Shown one piece after another: positions 26,132-35,100 of a stretch of 64,000 nucleotides of DNA. Each line of letters begins with the position of its first letter. Positions within the stretch are counted from its first letter, which is position 1. The DNA comes from Paludibacteraceae bacterium (GTDB lineage: Bacteria; Bacteroidota; Bacteroidia; Bacteroidales; Paludibacteraceae). Made by a program: the position numbers and the translations under genes. The notes beneath the pieces are model-generated. The model searched no databases and was not told where the DNA came from. It saw only the letters and a list, made by a program, of their open reading frames with translations. The DNA lies in the NCBI GenBank assembly GCA_017547145.1, contig JAFYQJ010000003.1, positions 1 through 64,000 of the forward strand, read 5' to 3'.

Positions 26132-27316
26132 TTACTTACGAAGCGAACCAGCCATATAATGATTGGTTAGTTTTTTGTCTAAAAATGCTTTTTTGCTATC
26201 ATTCTTTTTAGATCTTACAGAAAGCGTTTCTTCATCACTTCCATATTTAATAGTTAAAGACCAAATTGTTTCGCCTTTTTTATTTATATAGCTATATGTT
26301 GCAGAAGTTTCTGTTTCTGTACATACTGCAATAAGTCCGTTGTGGAAATATTCAGAATAAAGAACATCATCATATATAGCAGGAATTATTAAATCTCCTT
26401 TTGTGTCAATAAATCCAATTTTATCATTTATTTCAACCAAAGCCATACCTTCACAGAAAGAATATGCATCATCGAACATTGGTTGGATTTTCATATCACC
26501 TTTTTTGTTGATAAAACCCCATTTCCCATTCATCTCTACAGGAGCCAAACCATCTTCAAAGAAATAATATACATCGTCATACATTGCAGGGATTTCCATT
26601 TCTCCTTTCTTATTGATAAAGCCACATTTGCTACCCATTTCATAGGTAGCCAATCCATCAGAAAACCTTGAGACATAATCATACGTAAGCGGAATTACTT
26701 GCTCTGCTTTCTTATTTATAAAGCCATATTTATCATCAATACGAACTCGTGCTAATTCTTCTGAAAAATCACCGATTCCATCATACATAGCCAACTTCAT
26801 AGCAGAAATTTCCACTTCACCTTTTTTATTGATAAAGCCATAACCATCTGCAGTTTCATCGTTGTATCTAGCCAAATCATCAGAAAAATCATCTACATCC
26901 TCGTACATTGGCGATATTTTAAAGTCAGCCGAAGCATCTACAAATCCATAAATATCTCCATCGTAACTTGCTACTGCCAAGCCGCAATAATGATGGTTTG
27001 CATAAGCAAAAGCACCTTTTTGGTTCCCATTTTTATCGATGTATGAATAAACTAACTCATCTGTTTCTTCATTATAAATAGCAACAGGAGCTACTCCATT
27101 CGAAAACGTACCAACCACATCATATATAGGCTGAATTGCCCATTCACCTTTCGAATTGATGTATCCATATTTCACCTCACCACTTTCTTCATTATACGAA
27201 AATGCAGGCCAAAGTTTAGTATTGTCGGTCATTGGCGATTGTTCCGACTCGCACGAAGTAAGCATCCCACCTACTAACGCAACACATAAAAATGTGTAAA
27301 AAAGTACTTTTTTCAT
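26132..27316 (-). CDS. WG-repeat lipoprotein
   Basis: 394 residues from MKKVLFYTFLC at 27316. The frame is open to 27451, but that extension overlaps the divergent gene and is rejected. A lipoprotein signal ends at Cys22 (MLTSC). About nine WG-type repeats of 33-38 residues follow, each of the form Y-G-F-I-N-K-K-G-x-x-x-I-P-x-x-Y-D-D-V-x-x-F-x-D-G-L-A-x-V, between residues about 35 and 375. The function of WG repeats is not known; they are abundant on Bacteroidetes surfaces and in some secreted proteins. It is divergent from the glucosaminidase gene, with a shared 95-base promoter region. Confidence 0.88.
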   Translation of the reverse strand: MKKVLFYTFLCVALVGGMLTSCESEQSPMTDNTKLWPAFSYNEESGEVKYGYINSKGEWAIQPIYDVVGTFSNGVAPVAIYNEETDELVYSYIDKNGNQKGAFAYANHHYCGLAVASYDGDIYGFVDASADFKISPMYEDVDDFSDDLARYNDETADGYGFINKKGEVEISAMKLAMYDGIGDFSEELARVRIDDKYGFINKKAEQVIPLTYDYVSRFSDGLATYEMGSKCGFINKKGEMEIPAMYDDVYYFFEDGLAPVEMNGKWGFINKKGDMKIQPMFDDAYSFCEGMALVEINDKIGFIDTKGDLIIPAIYDDVLYSEYFHNGLIAVCTETETSATYSYINKKGETIWSLTIKYGSDEETLSVRSKKNDSKKAFLDKKLTNHYMAGSLRK

Positions 27317-27386
27317 ATTTATTATATTTTTTAAGATTCCCCAAATATATAAAATTTTAATTATAAAAATACCAAATAAAAAATCG

Positions 27387-27394
27387 TACTTTTG
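27387..27394 (+). promoter_or_regulatory. -7 promoter box of the glucosaminidase operon
   Basis: TACTTTTG fits TAnnTTTG, 17 bases before the ATG at 27412, implying a very short leader. Confidence 0.5.
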
Positions 27395-27411
27395 TAAAAA
27401 AATTATAGAAA

Positions 27412-28380
27412 ATGAGAAAGATAACATTCCTATTTGTTGCCTTAATGGCAATTACAAGTCTAAACGCTCAAAAGAATGCGGCTTATGTTGCTTATATCGA
27501 ACAATATAGCGAAATAGCAATGGTAGAACAAGCACGTCATCAAATTCCTGCAAGCATTACACTTGCACAAGCTCTACTTGAGTCGGGAGCTGGCAAAAGT
27601 CAACTAGCACAAGAAAGCAACAATCATTTCGGCATAAAATGCCACTCAAATTGGGAAGGCGAAAAAGTATATCACGACGACGATAAAAAAGGTGAATGCT
27701 TCCGTAAATATAGCAAGGTAATAGAATCATACGAAGATCATTCTTTATTTTTAAAACGTGAACGCTATCAAACACTTTTTACTTATAAAGTAACAGATTA
27801 TAAATCGTGGGCATACGGATTGAAAGCTGCTGGATATGCTACCGATCCTAAATACCCATCGAAACTTATAAAAATAATAGAAGATTACGAATTGTATCGT
27901 TTTGATGACCCACAAAAAGTAGCACAAGTTGCTCAAAATTTTGACAAGGACGTTGAAGAAAGAATTGTTCGCCAACAAGAAAACACTTCTGAAAATATAA
28001 ACGTTTCAACAATGTCGTTTAGCGAACGCAATATGTATCCTATTCACGAAGTTAAAAAAACAAATGGTGTAAAATTTGTTATTGCACGAGCTAATGATAC
28101 ATTTGAAAACATAGCACAAGAATTTGGGATAACAAAACGTGAACTTATCCGTTATAACGATTTACCAAAAGATACTACCATTAGTGCTGGCATGCAACTT
28201 TATGTTCAACCAAAACAATCTGAATCCAAAACAAAAGTCTACAAGCATGTAATTTATTATGGAGACTCTATGCATAGTATTTCGCAACAATATGGTATAA
28301 AAATGCGTAGTCTATATAAACTCAATAATCTAAAAAAATGGGTTCCTGCACAATATGGAATGACTTTAAAATTGAGATAA
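27412..28380 (+). CDS. Secreted glucosaminidase with two LysM domains
   Basis: 322 residues. The signal peptide is MRKITFLFVALMAITSLNAQ. Residues 22-165 form a mannosyl-glycoprotein endo-beta-N-acetylglucosaminidase-type (GH73) domain, with IPASITLAQALLESGAGKSQLAQESNNHFGIKC (catalytic Glu in ALLESG), FRKYSKVIESYEDHSLFL and YATDPKYPSKLIKIIEDYELYRFD. Two LysM peptidoglycan-binding repeats follow (about 220-262 and 278-321). It should cleave cell-wall glycan between sugars during growth or division. It starts the plus-strand set with the Lnb-like and pseudophosphatase genes. Confidence 0.93.
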   Translation: MRKITFLFVALMAITSLNAQKNAAYVAYIEQYSEIAMVEQARHQIPASITLAQALLESGAGKSQLAQESNNHFGIKCHSNWEGEKVYHDDDKKGECFRKYSKVIESYEDHSLFLKRERYQTLFTYKVTDYKSWAYGLKAAGYATDPKYPSKLIKIIEDYELYRFDDPQKVAQVAQNFDKDVEERIVRQQENTSENINVSTMSFSERNMYPIHEVKKTNGVKFVIARANDTFENIAQEFGITKRELIRYNDLPKDTTISAGMQLYVQPKQSESKTKVYKHVIYYGDSMHSISQQYGIKMRSLYKLNNLKKWVPAQYGMTLKLR

Positions 28381-28383
28381 GCA

Positions 28384-29568
28384 ATGCGAAAAATTTTCCT
28401 TTCAATAGTATTCCTACTTTGCATTACTAATCTTCAAGCTGCAATTCAACTATCTGACAGTGCGAAGGTTAGTTTATTGACTTGCGAGCCAAGTCAAGAT
28501 GCCGTATACACTTATTTCGGACATACTTCTATACGGATACAAGACAAAGCAAACGATATTGATTGGATTTTTAATTATGGCGTTTTTTCTTTTGATCAGC
28601 CTTATTTTATTCCAAAATTCATAAAAGGCGAAACCGATTACGAATTAGGTATCTCTTATACTGATACATTTTTAAACAATTACAAACAGAGAGGCTCAAC
28701 AGTTTACGAACAAACTCTAAACCTAACACCACAAGAAAAACAAAAATTATGGGATTCGTTAATGCATAATTATGAGCCACAAAATAGAACATATCGCTAC
28801 AATTTTGTATTTGACAATTGTGCAACACGCCCATGTGTAATGCTAGCTCTTTGCTGCAACGGTGAGTTGATTTATGGTGGGTTTCTAAAAAAAACAACCT
28901 ATAGAAAACTTGTAGAAGAACATGTTGGTAAAGACTCGTGGTTAAAGTTTGGTATTGACTTAGTTTTTGGCACCGATGCCGACCAAGTCATAGGGCTCAA
29001 CCACGAAGACCTTTTTCTTCCCACACATGTAATGCAAAAAATCAAACAAGCAGTTATTGTAAACGACGAAGAAATACGCCCTATCTTACTATCGGAACAA
29101 ACCTATAACGCAAATAAAAAAGAGAAAAAAATCATTCCAAACTTTTTAAAACCAGCTACAGTATGTTCTTTTATTTTGATTATTTCTTTATTGATTTTTA
29201 TTCTAGAAAAATCTAGAAAAAGATATGCTTTTTGGTTTGACTCAATTATTTTTTCATGTGTTGGTATTGCAGGAGTTGTTATTTCGTATCTTATGTTTTT
29301 TTCTAATCACCCTTTAGTTGCAAGCAATTGGAATTTACTTTGGGCAAATCCTCTCAACCTTATTTTTGGAATATCACTTTTCAAAAAAGCGACAAGGAAA
29401 TATCTAGTTTATTATCAATATATTAATTGCTTATTTTTAATAATGGCATTGCTTTTATATATTATAAAGATACAAATACTAAACATTGCTTTTATGCCAC
29501 TCATAACTTTACTTTTAATTAGAGCAATACTATATATTAGCAATCAAAAAAAATCTATTTCTGTATGA
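28384..29568 (+). CDS. DUF4105 / Lnb-like envelope protein (putative lipoprotein N-acyltransferase)
   Basis: 394 residues with a signal peptide (MRKIFLSIVFLLCITNLQA). An extracytoplasmic domain (20-250) has the family's His and Cys motifs: YTYFGHTSIRI (His about 47) and NFVFDNCATRPCVML (Cys about 148). About five membrane helices occupy residues 258-388. DUF4105 is the family of Lnb, an N-acyltransferase that adds the third acyl chain to lipoproteins in bacteria lacking Lnt; the two motifs would form its Cys-His active site. Assigning that reaction here is inference from the domain. It begins 3 bases after the glucosaminidase and overlaps the next gene by 4. Confidence 0.8.
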   Translation: MRKIFLSIVFLLCITNLQAAIQLSDSAKVSLLTCEPSQDAVYTYFGHTSIRIQDKANDIDWIFNYGVFSFDQPYFIPKFIKGETDYELGISYTDTFLNNYKQRGSTVYEQTLNLTPQEKQKLWDSLMHNYEPQNRTYRYNFVFDNCATRPCVMLALCCNGELIYGGFLKKTTYRKLVEEHVGKDSWLKFGIDLVFGTDADQVIGLNHEDLFLPTHVMQKIKQAVIVNDEEIRPILLSEQTYNANKKEKKIIPNFLKPATVCSFILIISLLIFILEKSRKRYAFWFDSIIFSCVGIAGVVISYLMFFSNHPLVASNWNLLWANPLNLIFGISLFKKATRKYLVYYQYINCLFLIMALLLYIIKIQILNIAFMPLITLLLIRAILYISNQKKSISV

Positions 29569-31163
29569 GAAAAATTGTTTCATTGATTTTTTTTCTTGCA
29601 ATTTTAACACCTTCTTTTGCAGAAAATCAATTTGAAAAACAAACGCCAAAACTAGTACTTAATCTTATAGTTGATGGTATTCAAACTGAACATATTGCTA
29701 CACTTTGGAACTATTTTGACGATAGAGGTATAAAGCGAATTTTTAGAAATGGATTGGTATTTACTGACCAACATTTTAATTATTATTCGGGAGGTAGTGC
29801 TTCTGATATGGCAACTTTTTCTACTGGAGCAACACCTAATTTCCACGGAATTATTGGGAATAATTTCTTTCAAAAGAAAACAAAGGAAACTATTTCTATA
29901 GTTTCCGACGAACGCTACGTTGGCATTGGTACGCAATATGGTTACTCGCCTGAAAATTTGTATGCTTCAACCGTTAGCGACGAATTAAAATTAATAACAA
30001 ATGGGGTTGCTAAAGTTTTTGCTATAGCACCTAATGCAGAAGACGCAATTCTATTAGGCGGTAGAGCTGCTAATGCGGCTATTTGGATTGACAATCAATT
30101 TGGTAAACTTGCAACGTCGAGCTACTACAACTATGGGTTACCATCTTGGTGTAACGAAATAAATATCGATGGCACGATGGAACAGCTCGTAAACTTCAAT
30201 TGGACACCCCTATTTTCATCGTTTACCTACAACTACCCTGCTGCTAACCAAAAAAACAAAAATGTACCTTTTGAATATAACGCTAGCAACTATAAAAATT
30301 ATGAAGACGCTATAAAAATTTTCAAGCAAACACCTTATGCCAATAAGGTTATGCGACGTTTAACTATAAAAGCTATCCAAGAAGAAAACCTTGGCAACGA
30401 CAATACTCCCGATATTTTATCCGTAAAATTCACGCTAAATCCTCCTATTGAAACAGCCCACGAACTCTTAACTGCCGAAAAAGAAGATATGTACCTTCGG
30501 TTCGATAAAGAGATTAAAAACCTATTAGATACCGTAGAACATATTGTAGGATTGAGCAACACTTTGATAGTCTTAACAGGTACACAATGTATCAATTTAC
30601 ATCCTGCAACACTAAATTCCCAAAAATTACATAATGGAGTTTTTAATGCAGGAAGAGCTATGGCATTACTAAACAATTATTTAATGCTATTACATGGGCA
30701 AGGTAATTGGGTTACCGGATACCATGCAAAAAACATTTACCTAAATGAACGTTTAGCCGAACAAAAGAAAATAGATTTTAGACTTATTGAGTATCAAGCA
30801 CAACGTTTTATGGCAGAATTCCAAGGGGTTGCTTCTGTTTATATCACAAATAACCTATACAACATCAGCGGATTATCAGAAACTGAAAAAGTTAAAAATA
30901 GTATTCACTCTAAAAAATCTGGAACAATATATTTCACTTTACTCCCCGGGTGGATTGAAGTTGACAACAACAACGAACCTATTGGGATATCAGGACGAAA
31001 TATGATTTCCGCTCCATTATTATTTTATGGTTGGAATCTTCACGAACAAAAAATTAATACTCCAGTAATGGCAACGGATATTGCTCCAACCATTTCACAA
31101 ATTCTAAAGATAACAAAACCAAACGCTTGCGTAGGGAAAATCATACCATTCTTATTTGAATAA
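29565..31163 (+). CDS. Alkaline-phosphatase-superfamily (PafA-like) protein lacking catalytic residues
   Basis: 532 residues with a signal peptide (MRKIVSLIFFLAILTPSFA). It follows the PafA fold closely: KLVLNLIVDGIQTEH, FNYYSGGSASDMATFSTGATPNFHGIIGN, YSPENLYASTVSDELKL, ATSSYY and TPDILSVKF. The zinc ligands and nucleophile have decayed. Thr becomes Ser78, the D-x-x-x-H motif after TPDILSVKF is absent, the T-A-D-H-G motif reads Thr-Gly-Thr-Gln-Cys (residues 338-342), and the C-terminal His is missing. Only Asp37 remains. It is probably a pseudoenzyme that binds rather than hydrolyses, perhaps part of an envelope complex with the two genes before it. The reading frame is fully intact, which argues for a retained function. 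Confidence 0.82.
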   Translation: MRKIVSLIFFLAILTPSFAENQFEKQTPKLVLNLIVDGIQTEHIATLWNYFDDRGIKRIFRNGLVFTDQHFNYYSGGSASDMATFSTGATPNFHGIIGNNFFQKKTKETISIVSDERYVGIGTQYGYSPENLYASTVSDELKLITNGVAKVFAIAPNAEDAILLGGRAANAAIWIDNQFGKLATSSYYNYGLPSWCNEINIDGTMEQLVNFNWTPLFSSFTYNYPAANQKNKNVPFEYNASNYKNYEDAIKIFKQTPYANKVMRRLTIKAIQEENLGNDNTPDILSVKFTLNPPIETAHELLTAEKEDMYLRFDKEIKNLLDTVEHIVGLSNTLIVLTGTQCINLHPATLNSQKLHNGVFNAGRAMALLNNYLMLLHGQGNWVTGYHAKNIYLNERLAEQKKIDFRLIEYQAQRFMAEFQGVASVYITNNLYNISGLSETEKVKNSIHSKKSGTIYFTLLPGWIEVDNNNEPIGISGRNMISAPLLFYGWNLHEQKINTPVMATDIAPTISQILKITKPNACVGKIIPFLFE

Positions 31164-31723
31164 AAACCAATATGAACAAGTATTAATGTTTTTAAACACT
31201 TACTAACACTTTTAGGAATTAGTACTAATCAGCCACCAACTTCTCTTGAAGGTAGATAATTCTATATAACAACCAATCACGATTTAATTTAACAAAAACA
31301 TCATTATTGAATTTTATAGTTCAAGCGAGTAGCATAATTAAACATCAAACAAAAATCAATCAACACTACCTTGAAGTTATAAAACAAAAATAACCAATTA
31401 ATAAATAATGTGGACTAAAACGAAAGAGCATTTTCTTTTATCCATTTACAAAAAAAAAATCACGAAACGACCTATGATTAGTTAAGGATACTTGGGAAAA
31501 GTTCCTTCCTTTTCTTTGAAATATTCATTTAAAAGTTATAAAAGTAGATACAAAACAAGAATCAGAAGTATCAAAGAATGGCAACCACCTTCTTGCCAAC
31601 ATGGTATTAATTTCTTGGACTTGCCTCATCACCTCAAGCTTAATTTCAGAGAAAGATATTAATCTATAACACTTTTAATCGATTACACTTGATTATTTGA
31701 CGACACAAATTATATATAAACTA
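31164..31723. other. A+T-rich intergenic region with no supported gene
   Basis: About 560 bases between the pseudophosphatase gene and the tRNA terminator. No start codon with a credible protein, no cloverleaf and no strong hairpin was found. A minus-strand stretch of about 45 codons is open near 31525-31660, but it has no homology that I recognise. It may hold the remains of a lost gene or a long untranslated region. Confidence 0.5.
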
Positions 31724-31749
31724 AAAACGATACCTTAAGGTATCGTTTT
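31724..31749 (-). terminator. Terminator of the tRNA-Pro/tRNA-His operon
   Basis: A perfect 11-bp stem AAAACGATACC / GGTATCGTTTT around a TTAA loop, with A and T runs at both ends, can stop transcription in either direction. It lies about 50 bases after tRNA-His. Confidence 0.85.
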
Positions 31750-31799
31750 ATTTAAATTCTCATCAGATTTTTCTGATATTCCCCTATTTATCGGGCTTG

Positions 31800-31874
31800 G
31801 GTGAACGATGGGACTCGAACCCACGACCAATGGAACCACAATCCACTACTCTAACCAACTGAGCTACGCTCACC
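31800..31874 (-). tRNA. tRNA-His (anticodon GTG)
   Basis: 75 bases. The acceptor stem includes the His-specific extra G(-1) paired with discriminator C73 (GGTGAGCG with CGTTCACC). The anticodon loop is TTGTGGT (GTG) and the T arm contains GGGTTCGAGTCCC. Confidence 0.96.
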
Positions 31875-31878
31875 ATTA

Positions 31879-31902
31879 AAGCACTTACAATTGTAAGTGC
31901 TT
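31879..31902. repeat. Perfect 24-bp palindrome between the two tRNA genes
   Basis: AAGCACTTACAA followed directly by its inverse TTGTAAGTGCTT fills most of the 38-base gap between tRNA-Pro and tRNA-His. In the transcript it would form a 10-bp hairpin with a small loop followed by UUU. It may mark a processing site or a partial attenuator. Confidence 0.85.
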
Positions 31903-31912
31903 ATTTTATTTG

Positions 31913-31987
31913 TCGGGGTAGCGGGATTCGAACCCACGACCCCCTGCTCCCAAAGCAGGTGCGCTAACCGGACTGCGCTACACCCCG
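31913..31987 (-). tRNA. tRNA-Pro (anticodon TGG)
   Basis: 75 bases. The acceptor stem is CGGGGTG/TACCCCG, the anticodon loop is TTTGGGA (TGG), the T arm contains GGGTTCGAATCCC, and the discriminator is A. The upstream promoter is clear. Confidence 0.97.
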
Positions 31988-31998
31988 AAAAACATTTG

Positions 31999-32029
31999 CA
32001 AAGATACACCACTTTTTCTAAATAACAAA
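31999..32029 (-). promoter_or_regulatory. Promoter of the tRNA-Pro/tRNA-His operon
   Basis: On the minus strand TTTG (32029-32026) and TATCTTTG (32006-31999) with a 19-base spacer are a near-perfect Bacteroidetes -33/-7 promoter, 11 bases before tRNA-Pro. Confidence 0.8.
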
Positions 32030-32165
32030 CTTTTATACATTTTTTTTGCAAAAAACACATTACTAACAAAACAACAAAAAGGCTATTTTGTTATAAATAA
32101 AACACTTAATAAGTAAACTAAATATTTTTTTATAATTGATATTTTATAATAAGTAGGTCATTTAA

Positions 32166-32173
32166 TAACTTTG
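32166..32173 (+). promoter_or_regulatory. -7 promoter box of the giant surface-protein gene
   Basis: TAACTTTG fits TAnnTTTG and lies 25 bases before the ATG at 32199. The nearest TTG upstream is too far for a standard -33 box. Confidence 0.5.
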
Positions 32174-32198
32174 CCACGTTTTTTGAAACATTAAATTT

Positions 32199-35100
32199 AT
32201 GAATAAGTATATTATTTTTACTTTTATATTCACTATTTCCTCTTTATCCCTTAACTTATCAGCACAACAACTTCCCGACGCCAGTTTTGAAGATTGGTCG
32301 GACAGTTTCAATGGGACCCCCCAACTTGCCAAGTGGCATGGTAGTAATGTTGATCAGGCTGGATTTAAATTTGTTTTTATAAGTAAAGATGCTGGGAGAA
32401 ATGGTAGTTGCGCTAAACTAGAGAATAAAGAGGTTGGTGCCATGGGCATTACACGAGAGGCTCCCGCCTATTTAACTTTAGGTTCACCTTGGAGTTACCT
32501 TGAAGGACTTACTGTAAGTTCTGCTACAGCAGGAACAGATGGAGGTATTTCTTTTAAGTATAGACCTGACTCATTAGCCGTTTGGATTAAACGAACAGGA
32601 GCAAAAGCTACTAGTGAAGATTACAATATAGTTTATTATTCTTGGAAAGGAACTTCATCAGCAAGTAGTTATAAAAATTCAGGCGGAGGATGTACATCTA
32701 CTACACATACTGATGAAGAGTCAGACATACGTACTTCTACAAACCCAAACACATGCGGTACAAATACTTATGCTACACAAATAGCCGAAGCTAGATTAAA
32801 CGAAAAAAAAGTTTACAATAATTGGACAGAGGTTAAAGTTCCTATTAAATATTATAACGACAACATCCCTGAAAAAATGAACATTATTTTTTCGGCGGGA
32901 AACTATCCTAATGGTCGTTCAAATGATATAAATGCTGGCAACACGCTCTATGTTGATGACGTTAGATTAATATATAGTTCCGCTATCCACGAGTTATATA
33001 TTAATAATTTCAAATACGGAGCATTTAAACCTAATACACTTGAATACACATATACTCTAGGATTAGGAGCAACTAATATTCCTACCATCGTTGCAAAACG
33101 AAGCGGAAGAACTCTTTCTGGAAGCGAAATCACAATTAAGGAAGGTACTGTAGATGGAAATCCAACTTTGATAACAGTAAAAGCAGAAGATGGCTCTTCA
33201 ACAACAACCTATACGATTTATTTCGTTTCAAAACAATCGGACAATTCGCGATTAAACAATATCACATACAACGGAACTTCTATTGCGGGATTTAGTGGTT
33301 ACAACCCTGGGCCTTACAACATAGAACTACCTTATGGAACAACCGACATCCCTAATATAGAAGTTATTAAAGGTGAAGACAAACAAACATACGAAATAAG
33401 TTACTCTTCTAACGAATTGCCTTGCACAGCAACAATTAAATCGTATGCACAAGATAAGAACTTCTCTACAACTTATACACTCAATTTTTCAGTAGGGAAA
33501 CTTAGCGATAATACCTTGACAAATATTTCAGTTGGAGGAAACGCTATTACTGGATTTAACCCTACAAAAACAAACTATGTAGTTGAACTTCCTCAAGGTA
33601 CAACAGAAGTGCCTGAGGTTACAGCAATATCAGCATACCCTATTGGAGAACAGATCATTGAACACCAAAATAATGGAATTAACGGAACTTATGAAATCAG
33701 GGTATCTGCACCAGGAAATGCAACCACAAGAATTTATAAATTGACTTTCAAAATAGTTGCTTCAACTAATTGCAATTTGCAGGGCATATTTATTGACGGC
33801 ATACTTTTAGATGGTTTTTCTCCAGAAACCACTAACTACAACTACATATTACCACAAGGCACAACTGTATTACCTGAAATTACATATACACAAGGCGATG
33901 CTTATCAAACTATTGTCACTACAAGCAATGGAGTTGAAGGAACATATTCTATAAAAGTAACTTCGCAAAGTGGATTGATTAAAACCTACAAGATTAATTT
34001 TTCTGTATATAAATCAGATATTTCTACACTGAACGACATTAAAATCGGAGGAGTTTCTATTCCTGATTTTGATGCAAATGTAACAACTTACACCTACGAA
34101 TTACCAACAGGAACAACGTCTATTCCAGATATTATTTGCGAAAAAGGCGAACCGAACCAAACCATTACAATACTAAAAGGTGGCGTAAATGGAACAACGA
34201 ATATACGTGTTGTAGCCGAAAATGGCATAAATACAACTAATTATCAAATCGCATTTTCTGTATTAAAATCAACCGATGCAAATCTGACAAACATCAAAGT
34301 TGACGGTGTTGCTCTTGACGGATTCCGAAAAGATTCGTTGGATTACGTTTACGTTTTGCCTAACGATGCAACCACTTGTCCTACAATTGAAGTTGAGACA
34401 GAATTCCCTAATCAAACCGTAGAAATCGTTAGACCTTTGTTCAACGGAACTGCAACTATAAAAGTTTATTCCGAAACTGGCGATTCGTACAATATCTACA
34501 CAATAAAATTTGCTTTCCAACAATCAAGCAATAACTACTTGAAAAATATTACTATAAATAGTATTAATATCGCAGATTTTGACAAAACAATTACCGATTA
34601 TAGCATAAACCTAGTAGATGAATCGACGCCTTTGGTTACTTACGAAAAAGACGATTCTTTGCAATCGGTAGTAGTTGTAAACAACTTTGCGAACAAAAAC
34701 TTTTCACTAATTGTAACTGCCGAAAATGGCAACAAGCGCACTTATAATCTTAATTTCAATATTGCTCAAAGCGGAAATGCTCTTTTGAAAGACATTAAGA
34801 TTTTTGATAACACAACACAAACATTCGTTTCGTTACCAGACTTTGCAAGCGACAAATTCTCGTACGTTGACACACTTGAATGGAGAACAAAAGTAGTTCC
34901 AAACATTCATCCTATTGTAGGTCAACAAGGACAAATAGTCACTATCAGTTATGGAAAAATCAACGCAACAACAACATTGCATGTCGAAGCGGAAGATGGA
35001 ACAACACAAGATTATGTTATCTCTTTCCCTGTTAAAAAATCTGACATTACAACGCTAGAATACATTTCGTTGAGTGCTGGAGAATTAAATTTCGACAAAG

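Noticed and set aside
31525-31660. Minus-strand open stretch of about 45 codons (reading EIKLEVMRQVQEIN) in the gap before the tRNAs
   Set aside because: Looks slightly protein-like, but it has no clear start and no known family; a stretch of this length is expected by chance in a region of this size.
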